Origin: Prunella strophiata
Lineage: Eukaryota > Chordata > Aves > Passeriformes > Prunellidae
DNA length: 64,000 nt
Assembly (NCBI GenBank): GCA_036583965.1
Contig: JAZBQD010000001.1
Span: 16,359,892-16,423,891 of the forward strand
Direction: 5' to 3'
A program made the translations under genes and the position numbers. This document shows, one piece after another, positions 1 through 10,728 of this stretch. The stretch's first letter is position 1. Each line of letters starts with the position of its first letter. Under the pieces are notes generated by a model. That model was not told where the DNA came from, ran no database searches, and was given only the letters and a program-made list of their open reading frames with translations.

Positions 1-984
1 AGGGCTGTTAAGCTGAGTCTTGTGGCCAAATTCCAGGTAGCTGCATTCAGCCTACCTAAATACTCCTAAAAGTTATATTTGAATATACTGTATTATTCTT
101 AACTTCCTACCCTCCTCTGGCATTTCTTCATGCAGCTGAACAACAGCTCCATTGTGGCCCTGAGCAGGACTGTGACTGCATGGGGTGAAGAGTTTTGGTG
201 TGTTTCAAGTGCTCTGAGATTCTTGAGGGTTAAGGGCTGAATACACACAGGGTATTTTATTCTAAGTTTTAACTGACACAGTGAAGCTTGCCCACACTTA
301 GCTCAAATTAAACACACAGTATTATTTGCACATAGCTTTTCTACTCTTTTCTGAATGTAGCAGGGAAAAAATACCTTCTAGCTAGCCTACTTTTATGAAT
401 TTCATTCTAAATGAAAGAATAGAGGTGATTTAAACAAACAAACAAACAAACAACAAGTCCTGTGAATTATCTGTTGAAAATGCAGCAGTAATATCCTGCC
501 TAAGAATGTATTTCTGAGCTCTAAATATCTGCTTTTAGGTTTTGTATCTCTAAGATGAAGAATGGCATTCTATGAACATACATTTGCAGTCTCTCATTCA
601 CCAAAGGCAGTGCTTGCTTTGTGTAAATTCCACCAAACACAAGCAGAGCACCTTGAACAATCACCCCCAGAGATGAGCTGACAGCTAAAGATACCCAGGA
701 GTAATTTTAAGCTGCTGGTTTAAATTTAAATTAAATTTGAGCCAAAGAAATCTGTATTTTGACATTTGAATTCTAAATTTTGCCACACCTCACCTATTCC
801 ATGCTACAATCTGATGTGAGGGAAACATGATGTACACAGAGTTCCTGTTCCTCAGGCTGTTTCCAGAGCTCAGAGCAGTCTTGGAACCAGAGTTATGTTT
901 CTGAGATAACTCCACTTCAAAACATGCAGAAACATAGCTGTGTTTGGAAAGGTTTAAAAATAGGACTAAATATATTTATTAATA
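1..984. other. Unique non-coding sequence
   Basis: I see no gene, mobile element or conserved RNA here. The only low-complexity item is a short AAAC run at 432-452. A 34-codon frame starts at the ATG near 133, just after a pyrimidine-rich stretch ending in CAG. It is too short and too unlike any family I know to be called. Confidence 0.6.
432..452. repeat. (AAAC)n microsatellite
   Basis: About five tandem AAAC units in otherwise unique sequence. Confidence 0.85.
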
Positions 985-1225
985 GCTGGGACCTCACATT
1001 TGGTACAGATTTGACCCTCCTTTTGTCCCACAAATTTTTGTCCAACCTCACCTTTTGGTAATCCACCTCTGCCTGCACATCCCAAATATTTACCACCTCT
1101 CCACCTCTGCCTGAGCTTCCCACACCTTTTGGGTCTCACACACCCTCTCAGTGCCCATCTCCATCTGGGTCTCCCACATCTTTTTGTCCCCAGCCTCCCA
1201 CACCTTTTGGGCTTCCCCCTTCTCC
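985..1225. repeat. Degenerate CT-rich tandem repeat
   Basis: Related pyrimidine-rich phrases recur. A CCCACAcCTTTTGGG-like motif appears near 1025, 1046, 1119, 1173 and 1197, and CCACCTCTGCCTG occurs twice, at 1063 and 1101. Spacing varies from about 21 to 54 bp, so this looks like an old, decayed minisatellite with a 20-27 bp ancestral unit. Short frames on both strands cross it but are not credible genes. Confidence 0.5.
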
Positions 1226-3202
1226 AGGAGCTCCCTGCTGAATCCTTTCATCAGAGACTGGAATGCCTCTGTAACTCTGCAGCTCAGATGGTTCCTATCA
1301 GCTCCTGAGAGCCTCCTGAAATGTGTAATGACACTACACTGCAGAAAATTAGCAGACCTGGCCCAAGGCTAGGCTGAGCTAATTCTCCTTTTGTGTTTTT
1401 AAAAAAACAATGGGATTTTAACACAGCTACCACCTCTTCTTTCTATTAGCTCTGGCAAAATCTCTCTGGAACCGGAGTTGTTCCTCATTTGCACAGGACC
1501 ACACGGGCATTGTGCCTTTGGAGGAGGTGGAGGAACAAAAGAGAATCCAATAAGGGTGATTAGAGGATAAAAAGAATGTTTGGAACGAGTCCACTGCTGC
1601 CTTGTGTGGTGCTTGTCTCTACCTCCTGCTCTGTGAGGGGCTCTTTGGGAAGTTCCTTATCTCTCTATGAGGTTTTTGCTGTGTGACATCACTGCTGGTT
1701 CCAGGCATGGCTTCTCACTGCTCATTTATCCCCAAACAACAGCAGGTGAGCCACTGTCAACAAGCCAGGGATGCCAGCACAAGTTTTATCTGACATCTGT
1801 CCTTTTTTGAATGAGCACACCCCAACAGAACAGAGAGATGCACCAAGGAAACCCATGTCAAACCTCTTGGGGTTTTTCCACCCTGCCCTTCTGTGCTCTG
1901 CACACCAGACACTGCCTTGCTGCTGGAAATAAGGTGGCTTTGTTGTGAAATTTAAATTTGTTAATATTTCATTACATTTCTAATAGGTCTGTGACACCAA
2001 AATTGTATTTACTCCTCTGATCACATCTCTTTTCATGGCTAAAATGTTAAGACCTGCCAAGCATTTTAAAATACTCCAGTTTTAATGAGTCTAATTGTTT
2101 TGGTAAAAACTATTTGTTCATGCCAAGTACTTTACATATCATGGTAACCCAGTCAGTGCAATTTAAACGATGTCCAAACCTGTAACTGCTATTTTTTTCT
2201 AGTCAAATACTGGAATATTTACTTGGATGATGCATTTGATCTCACTAGCTCCTTATGCTAACCTCAATATTGCCAATCAAAGCAGCTGTAGGGACAATGA
2301 GAGTTTCCTCCAACTCTCAGTCCAGTGCACAGTATATCAATCGTGGGTTCCAGCTGCACAGAAATGCTTTCATTTGCTTTAATTGTTTCATTGTGTTCAC
2401 ATTTAACATGTATTTTCTTTCTTTTTTATTTTTTTATTACCCCCACAGCAGCTCATGATCCCTGTTTCTCATGAAACTTTTATCAGCACCCCTGGAAAAT
2501 GGAAGGATAAAATCACTCTAAAATTTGGTAACATAATTAATTATTTTTTTTTTCTTGTTCTTTCATGCTTTCTACATCAATGAGGTTTAGAACTGTCCTT
2601 AAAATAATGTAAACCACAAAATCATGCAGGTTCAAAAGGAAAGTAGCCCCAAGATTTCTGTGCTATGACATTTTTAGTCAAATTCTTCACATTTTAATTA
2701 AACTTGTTCTATCTGATAGAAAGAAATGAAAAGGGCTCTTTTTGTCACAGGAAATTTTAAAAAGCTAACAAAGGGATTTTCAGTGGCAGGCAGCCAGCAA
2801 GGAAACCTGATCTCAGCCAGTTTTATTAAAGTAGCTTTACACTTTTGACATTTGCCTTTTCCCAATAAAATTCCTTGAGCACTTGCAAGGATAAGGAAGT
2901 CAATATCCAGGAGCACAGGGGCAGATGGGCACAAGCCTGGCTGGTTGGTCAAATATCCCGAATTCAAAAGAGAAAACCTGCATGAGCTGCACCAGGCAAG
3001 TCATAAAGTACAGCACAGCTGAATTTCCCAGGGAAAAAATTGGGCCTGGGCTCCAAACTTCTGTGCCACAGCCTGACAAATCAGGGCTCCCTTTACAGCA
3101 TGGAACCTGACCTGCTAAATAATATAATAATAATAATAATAGCATAATTATCATTATATTATGATTATATTATGGTGGCTCTAATGGCTCAGCCTCTCAG
3201 AG
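1226..3202. other. Unique non-coding sequence with AT-rich spots
   Basis: No recognisable gene or transposon. T-rich runs occur around 2410-2440 and 2543-2552. A TAA-type run lies at 3118-3140, followed by AT-rich sequence to about 3174. The short frames near 2698-3154 on both strands overlap one another and have no recognisable homology. Confidence 0.6.
3118..3140. repeat. (TAA)n short microsatellite
   Basis: An AATAAT-type trinucleotide run, imperfect at its start. AT-rich sequence continues to about 3174, only 30 bp before the left arm of the inverted repeat. Confidence 0.8.
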
Positions 3203-3373
3203 GTTGCACTCACTGCACCCACAGCTCTCCCTGTTTCTGCTGCATGGAGAAGCTTTTGTGGAACTGTGGGGTACAGCCTGTCGCTTTCAGTACAACATCA
3301 AATATTTATATTTATTATAATTTATATAATTTATAATCTCTTATCTTCTCTTCTTATCTGTCGTATCCTGTAC

Positions 3374-3877
3374 TATAATATAATATAATATAATATAATA
3401 TAATATAATATAATATAATATAATATAATATAATATAATATAATATAATATAATATAATATAATATAATATAATATAATATAATATAATATAATATAATA
3501 TAATATAATATAATATAATATAATATAATATAATATAATATAATATAATATAATATAATATAATATAATATAATATAATATAATATAATATAATATAATA
3601 TAATATAATATAATATAATATAATATAATATAATATAATATAATATAATATAATATAATATAATATAATATAATATAATATAATATAATATAATATAATA
3701 TAATATAATATAATATAATATAATATAATATAATATAATATAATATAATATAATATAATATAATATAATATAATATAATATAATATAATATAATATAATA
3801 TAATATAATATAATATAATATAATATAATATAATATAATATAATATAATATAATATAATATAATATAATATAATATA
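3374..3877. repeat. (TAATA)n perfect microsatellite, about 504 bp
   Basis: About 100 uninterrupted copies of the 5-bp unit TAATA, with no visible substitution from 3374 to 3877. Because 5 is not a multiple of 3, every frame cycles through the same codons. On the minus strand none of these is a stop, which gives meaningless Tyr/Ile/Leu-repeat frames of over 170 codons. The absence of internal variants implies recent expansion, or an assembly-collapsed length. Confidence 0.97.
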
Positions 3878-4046
3878 TATAAACAATATAGCATAGTACA
3901 ATTATTATATTAATGTAATTATTATATTATATAATTAATAATATCATTTACAGAATTATTATATTATATAATTATATTCTATTCTTATACAACATATAAT
4001 TTACATTATAAATCAAAAAAAAAATTATAATCATTTATAAATTGTT
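3878..4046. repeat. AT-rich core, right flank
   Basis: Almost only A and T. The phrase ATTATTATATTATATAATTA is present near 3919 and again, in nearly the same form, near 3954. This is a small internal duplication within the loop of the inverted repeat. No gene is present. Confidence 0.7.
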
Positions 4047-4130
4047 TGCATGTACTGAAAGCGACAGGCTGTACACAAAAACAGTTCCACAAAAGCTTTT
4101 TTTTTTTTTTTTTAATTTAATTTTTTTTTT

Positions 4131-4440
4131 CCACGCAGCAGAAACAAGGAGAAGCTTGGATGCAGGGAGTGCAATCCCAAACCCTTCCCTGAGTTTCCTG
4201 GCACTCCTCTGGTGCTGCTGCCCGCTGTGCTGCTCCATTCCCAGCCCCTGTGTCACACAGGGGAACCAATTCTGCAATCCCCACTCCTTGTGCCGAATTC
4301 TGCCAGCCCAGCTCAGAGCACTTGGTTTGCAGCGAATAAAGGAGAGACAACCAGCGGACCTCAGCACACAAAGTGTTTCAGATGCTCAGAGCAGGGTCCC
4401 AAGAAACGTTTGTTGGTAAAAATCCGTGCAGTTTAGCAGG
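4131..4440 (+). other. CpG-bearing block of unknown origin, possibly LTR-derived
   Basis: This stretch begins inside the right arm of the inverted repeat and continues beyond it. It has about seven CpGs in 310 bp, far above the surrounding sequence. AATAAA lies at 4335-4340, followed by purine-rich sequence. The composition and the signal resemble the R-U5 part of a retroviral LTR. I see no matching TG/CA ends, target-site duplication or second copy in the window, so the assignment is weak. The alternative is a short conserved or regulatory element. The overlapping frames of 74-125 codons on both strands are not convincing genes. Confidence 0.25.
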
Positions 4441-5682
4441 CAATTAAAAAGCGTTAAGCAGCCTTCGATTTAAGGCTGACTCCTGCTGATTCAGACAGCA
4501 AACAAGTGTTAAAATGTAAAATAATGTCATTTACTGTTCAGAACCTTTTAGAAATCTCACTGGCCTTTTTTTTACCTTTGGCCCCTGTGCTGCCCTTCAA
4601 AGCAACTGCTGCTTTACAGTGTTATTCTTCAATAATAAAAGCTGGGTTTACTCATAAGGTTTTTATAATGAAGGGATTATAACTGAGACTCTTTGATACT
4701 ATTACGTATATAATGATTAAACACTGCTATCATAATAAATAGAGCAATAACTTTGCCAGTAGCACTTGGGAGCATAGCAGTAAATTCCATTGCACTTTCT
4801 GGAAATGAAATGTGAAGCCATGAAAACAGAGTATAAATAGAGTTAATTGTTTTTCTTATGAATTTTTCTAATAGTTGCCTGAAGCCCTAACATTACAAAG
4901 AAGCTGAAATTGAAAAGATTTTTGTGCCACAGTAAGAAGTAAGAAAATCTAGGTACAGGGACTGCTTAGGGAGAGAAAGACCATGGTACTGTGCTTGTGG
5001 CTGTCAATTGAAAGGATAGTTTCTTGAATAAATTATGCCTTTCATTATTTGTGCATGTCCACTGAAATTTTCTGCTTTTACATGTGGACCTTCAAACAGC
5101 CAAATGCTCTCTTTCTCCCAGTTAACTGCAGCCCTGCTTTCCCTCCATCAGTTTCCACTTAACTCTCCCTGTTAGGATCATCATAATTCAAAAAAAGGTC
5201 ACTCCTGGTAGCCTTCATCCATTTTGCATCCAGCCCAAGTTCAAAGTGTTCCTCTATCTCCTGTCTAATGGGACTTATCTCACAAAAAGCTCTGCCACTG
5301 CCCTCCCTCTGAGCAATTCAGTTTAACTGCAAGTTGTTACTTCTTGAACCTCGTGATTGGCTCTTTTTCTACCTTTCTAACATTATTTTCCCAGCCTCAT
5401 TCATCCCTTGGCAGCAGGATCCAATTTTCTTGGAAAACAGGGCTGCACAACACATCAATGGGTTTGAAATAACTTCTGTGTTTTGCACCCAGAAGGGAAC
5501 AAACACACCACTAAAAGCTTGCATGAGAAACAGAGAGGGAGTGGATATTTTAGCTGGCCATCCTGAGAGACTGAAGACCAGTAAAAATTGATCAAAACTT
5601 GGAAAAAATCTCATGTTCAGCTTTTTGCAAGAGGCTTTCCCTGTGCAGGGGTCTAGAAAAATTCATCTTGAGGTTGGAGGGC
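4441..5682. other. Unique non-coding sequence
   Basis: No recognisable gene, RNA or transposon. Composition is AT-rich with several AATAAA-like words, as expected by chance. The frames at 5334-5614 on both strands are chance shadows. Confidence 0.6.
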
Positions 5683-6442
<760 letters not shown>

Positions 6443-7512
6443 TAACTCCATAAGCATACCAAGTACATACCGAACTCAGGAAATGCAAATGAATACCTAA
6501 GACCTAAATCATCCCTCCCCCCTGCCCTCCCGAACCTCCACTTCCCTCCATAATAAAGCAAGCACATCAGAAATAATAAAAAGAAAGAAAACTTTTGCAG
6601 CAGAATGTAGGAGTCAGGAAAGAAATGATGCAAAATTACATCATCACCAATTCCCCTCCAATCCCCAACAACATTCCTAGTTCAGCTTTTCCTGAAGGTT
6701 GTTAGGTTTACTTGCACAAATGAGGGCTCAGACACTGCTGGGCTGGCTGGGTTGGAGCAGAGGAGGTTTCCAGCTCCTTGGAGCTCCTCGGGTGGTTCTT
6801 GAATCAAGGCACAGAGCTCTGTCACAGTTAAAATTAGAACTCTGACAGCCTCAGAGACAGCCATAGATCACCAGGGCAGTGCAGCTCTGCAGCAGACAGC
6901 CTTTGAACTCCAAGGGGGAAAAAAAACTACACTGAATGAGAGCAGATGGAAATTTGTCAAAAGCTCATTAATCACCACTCCTAATTTCTGGAGCTTTGGT
7001 ATAGAAGAAACTTGTGTGAACCCAGATTTGACTCTGTCCCAACTCCAGCATGGATCCCCCCCTTGCCTCTGCTGTCCCTGCCCATGTGCCAGTTAATAGA
7101 ATTGATCTCACATGGAATAGTGAGAAGACTTTTTCTGCAGCAGATATTGGTATCTGACAGAAGGAGAAAGAAAAGTGTCCCAGGCACAAAACAGCCATCT
7201 GTACCATTACTCAAGGGTATTCAAGGTCCTACTTTAGTCCATCAGAGAAACCTGTTTTTAAAATATATGAAGGCATTCAATTTGCAGCCTCACAAATATT
7301 GAGCAGGGAGAGGTCAGGTCACTACATAAAGAACACCAAAAATCTGTGGACAAATGGCCTTGAAACTTCACAGGCAGCCAAAGGCACCCAAAGGTATCTT
7401 TTGATACTGCCCTTGCATCCCATGGCTGCTCCATGAAATAAAAAAGGAATAAATGAGGCTGAAAGCAGAGCATTAATAGCTCTGAATGAATTGTTCTGTG
7501 AGGTTAGAGCTG
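6443..7512. other. Unique non-coding sequence
   Basis: No transposon or gene recognised. There is no CpG at all between 6981 and 7512. Short overlapping frames on both strands at 6968-7473 lack recognisable homology. Confidence 0.6.
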
Positions 7513-7713
7513 TCCAGAGCACAGCCTTGGGTTCTGTACTAGGCACAAGAATTCCTGCACAGCTCCAGAGCACAGCCTTGGGTTCTGTACTAGGCACAAG
7601 AATTCCTGCACAGCTCCAGAGCACAGCCTTGGGTTCTGTGCTAGGCACAAGAATTCCTGCACAGCTCCAGAGCACAGCCTTGGGTTCTGTGCTAGGCACA
7701 AGAATTCCTGCAC
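7513..7713. repeat. 51-bp minisatellite, about 3.9 copies
   Basis: Units start at 7513, 7564, 7615 and 7666, an exact 51-bp period. They are almost identical. Units 1-2 read TGTACTAGG where units 3-4 read TGTGCTAGG, and the last unit breaks down after its GCACA. Because 51 is divisible by 3, the same frame stays open through all copies on both strands. This produces periodic 17-residue frames (7491-7736 plus; 7322-7713 minus). They look like proteins with repeats but are best explained by the DNA period. Confidence 0.97.
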
Positions 7714-7997
7714 ACCTCTCTCTTTTGGGGATGTAACCTGTAGAGGTTCCTATTAGTTGGGAAGAAGAGGAATGTGAGCCACTGGATGGACACTGTCAGA
7801 GGAATAAATGTTCCTGGTCAGCATTCCCTGGGAAATTCTGAGCTTTCTGAGGCTCCAGGGTTTTGTAAGGTCATTGGTCTGACAGCCAGAAGAACAAACA
7901 AAGGGTAAGGAACTGCCAGCACTCATTTGCATTCCCCTTCCCTCCTTCCTTCTCTCCTGCAGGAGGAAATGTCCTGTCCCCAGTCTCAAGCACACCC
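7714..7997. other. Unique non-coding sequence
   Basis: No element recognised. A short pyrimidine-rich stretch ending in GCAG lies near 7935-7962. Confidence 0.5.
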
Positions 7998-8331
7998 CGG
8001 GTCACACCGGTGCCATTCTGCTCCTACCCCGGATTTATAAAGCTCCACTTCCATCCCTGGATCCCATCTGGAATTCTTCTCACCTCTCTGCCTCAATATT
8101 TCGATTATTCACTGTCACTCCGAGGCCCTAGCTGTGTTTCTACACAAGTCCAAGACATGGCTCGTTCCCATTGTTGGCCACCAGCGAGCCCCAAAGTGTT
8201 AACTGCCCCGGCTTCCTCTCCTGATGGTTCGCAGACTAGCAGGTCATTAACTGCTGCCAGTGACCGCATTTCGGGGGATTAGCCTTTAAATGTTTGCAAC
8301 TCGGTCCACACAGGACTCGTTCTGATGAGCG
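7998..8331. promoter_or_regulatory. CpG-retaining segment, candidate conserved regulatory element
   Basis: Fourteen CpG dinucleotides lie within 334 bp, whereas the preceding kilobase (6981-7980) has none. A TATAAA lies at 8036-8041, and a GGGGATTA homeodomain-type word follows a TTCG near 8271. Retained CpGs suggest an unmethylated or constrained segment such as an enhancer or cryptic promoter. Recent insertion of a CpG-rich element would also do it, but I recognise no repeat here. The 90-codon frame at 8010-8282 has no family resemblance. Confidence 0.35.
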
Positions 8332-10266
8332 TTTTGCTTTTGTCCCTCCTATCACTCTTGGGCTTCTATCACAAGTGCTGGCTTTGTGTGTATTGTAGTT
8401 GGAGTTTTATTAATTTTGTGAAGTTTAGGGATGGTGGATGGGTAGCACAGACTCTATGTCAATGTTCAGTTAATTCTTTTCATCCTTGTGTTGCCCTGTG
8501 GACACTTCGGAGCTGGATGCCAAAATTCTGGAGATGGATTTGTCCACAACTCTTAGGGGAAATGAGCTTTATTTGCCCGGTTTTAGAGACAGAGATATAA
8601 TCAGGACTTTGGTGAAAAATAATCAGGACCTTGTTTCAGCCGTTGTTAAAAGTGGAAGTCACCTTTCTGACCCCAGTTTGGAGCAGAGACTCTGGTGACA
8701 AGTTGGCTTCTGTCCAGGGAGGAGCCACATCCCCACTGCCTGCAAGATTTTCCCCAGCTGAGAGGGAGGTGGGGGAAAAGGTCCCTTCTCCTGAAGAGCT
8801 GGAGAGAAGGAGAATAAAAGGGAGACTGAGGATTCCTGAACCTTCTCCTCCCCTTTTCTTGAATATCTGCAAGGAACAGCCTCAGCTCTGCTGCCCTCTC
8901 CAACACCCTTTGCTCTTTGTAAACTGGGAAAGAAAGGACACAAAAATGCTGAGTGCAGAGAGGTATTCTCTGCTGGTGATGTCATTATCATGGTCCATTA
9001 TCAACCACTGCCCAGCAGAACCCTTGTGGTACTCTCACCTTTCTGTGATCAAGAGATTGCCTCAAGAATAACTCAGGCAATTTCCATTTATAACCTTCAT
9101 TATAAAATTAAGCTTTGACACTGCTCACTGGCAAGAAACTCAGCAATGTGAAACACTTGAAAATGAAGCAAAGAGGGCCCAACAGAATTTTCTAAAAACC
9201 TCAGAAATTTTAAATCACCCATTATTTTTTTCCCCACCTAATTCAAGGTTTTGGAATACTCAAGGGTGTCAAGACTGAGGTATAATTGGGATTTTTAGTG
9301 CACTCCTGGATTGTCACATCATACATAATGTATTATAATTGCATTTGATGACCTTTCCATGAAATTTGCTTTCTGCTTATCACTTAGAGCATCAGTGTTT
9401 AGTGGCCTGGAACAGAGAGGTATCAGTGATACAGTCCCTCAGTGCTACTAGGATGTTTTGTGACATTAAGCATTTATTATTAATGAGATAATATAAGCTT
9501 AACACATTTACAGAGGTTTTATTTAAATGTGAGCTAAAATGAGTAATGTTAAGCAGGAAGAAGATTAAATTCTCTAAGAGAAGTTGTGCAGTCTGAACCT
9601 TTCAGAACAGTACCAAAAATCTGTGATTGAGTTTTGCTTTTAAGCTTCAGCTGCATCTGGCTGGGAGCACTGGAGAGCTGGGCTTTGGACAACTCCAAAA
9701 TGGGACTCACAAAATCTAAATTTACACAGAATCTACACAGAACACAGGCTTTTAAATCCAAATCTATAACCCTGTAATAAATTGATTTGGGGAGAATATG
9801 GCCTCCAGAAATGCCTTCCTTTTACAGTGCAGCATTTGCTGAGTACCAGGAAGTGTTTCTGGGCAAGCCCTGCACTGTGTTTTGTATTAAATTGAGACTG
9901 AACAGAAGACAGAAACATTTCTTGGTCTATACAAGCTCAAAACTGGGCACAGTTTCACTTAGAACTCCAGTGAAATTCAGGAGCTTTGCAATAAATTCGT
10001 GATGATATTAATATTCATGAGGCCCCATGGGACACTCACATGCCTTTCTGCTCAGTGGCATTTGGGATCACTTACAGAGTAATCCCACAGGATGCTTCAT
10101 AAAACTGGGACACCAAGAGAGACACAGAAAACCAGATACAAACAGAGAGCCAAAAACACACATGGCCACATCATCTTTCCATAGAGCCAGGTCACTCTGG
10201 AAAACTTCCAGAAGTGTCTGTAAAGTCTGCTGCTCTCCCAGTGTGGCTGGAGTAACCTGCAGCCAG
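8332..10266. other. Unique non-coding sequence
   Basis: Several chance frames of 60-146 codons occur on both strands around 8325-9071, overlapping one another. None resembles a known family. The part after 9070 is AT-rich and featureless. Confidence 0.6.
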
Positions 10267-10728
10267 TGATGCCTTGTGCAGGCTGAGCCTAGAGCAGAGG
10301 CTGGACAGAGCTAAAGAATAAAGCAGGGATTTATTCAAAGGATCTCCTCCATGGATCCACCTTGGGCAGCACCAGAGCCCAGCCAGGGCTGCACCCAAGA
10401 TGAACCAAAATAGTCCCAAAATGCACAGCCAGGCACGGGGTCTCTCCCTGGGATCAGCTCTGCTCCATTTGCACCTTGGAGTTCATTGTCCCATCCCAGC
10501 TTTAGCCCCTGCAGTCCCACCCTGCTTGTTTTTCTCTCCTCAGCCCACGCTGTTTGTGCTCTTGGGCTGAGATTTGGATCATTTGTCCTTGGTGCCCAGC
10601 TGGAGCAGGAATTGTTTTGTCTCCCTGCTCTGTGCACAGAGCTCACCATCCCCTGATGTGAAGCTCAGCCCCACACACTAAAGCAGCACAGAATCTGAAA
10701 AATAGAAAAGCCTAAACCTGAGGCATTA
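10267..10728 (-). mobile_element. Solo LTR of an endogenous retrovirus (copy 1)
   Basis: The element runs from TGATGCC to GGCATTA, near-perfect short inverted ends. The same 4 bp, CCAG, flank it (10263-10266 and 10729-10732), and a 4-bp duplication is typical of class I (ERV1) elements. On the minus strand a polyadenylation signal AATAAA lies at 10335-10330. An imperfect octamer lies at 10474-10467, and the TATA region is degraded. Its sequence aligns with the LTR at 57147-57570, for example in the TTGTTTTGTCTCC block and the terminal CCTGAGGCATTA-like end. No internal retroviral sequence is attached, so it is the scar of LTR-LTR recombination. The frames crossing it are not genes. Confidence 0.85.

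Larger units (their letters stand above)
3203..4178. repeat. Long inverted repeat enclosing an AT-rich core
   Basis: The left arm (3203-3294) and right arm (4051-4178) are reverse complements. 3271-3294 matches 4051-4074 over 24/24 bases, and 3250-3267 matches 4081-4098 over 18/18. The outer parts (3203-3247 and 4131-4178) match at roughly 85 percent or better by eye. The right arm is longer because a T-rich block of about 32 bp (4099-4130) interrupts it. Between the arms lie about 750 bp of almost pure A/T, including a perfect pentanucleotide array. Loose similarity continues inside the arms (about 3300-3345 against 4000-4045), but in such AT-rich sequence that is weak evidence. No target-site duplication is visible outside the arms. 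It could be a foldback-type element, an inverted duplication made during repair, or two insertions of one unknown repeat in opposite orientation. Confidence 0.85.

Noticed and set aside
1703..1744. Possible 42-nt exon between GGTTCCAG and CAG|GTGAGC
   Set aside because: The polypyrimidine tract is weak and the exon very short; such pairs are expected by chance.
3341..3901. Frames of 173-186 codons made of Tyr-Ile-Leu repeats
   Set aside because: They are translations of the TAATA microsatellite, which lacks stops on the minus strand by its composition.
7322..7736. Repeat protein with 17-residue units on both strands
   Set aside because: The DNA period of 51 bp keeps every frame in phase; simultaneous openness on both strands points to DNA-level duplication.
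10192..10649. Minus-strand frames of 75-104 codons
   Set aside because: They overlap the solo LTR and have no retroviral or host protein resemblance.
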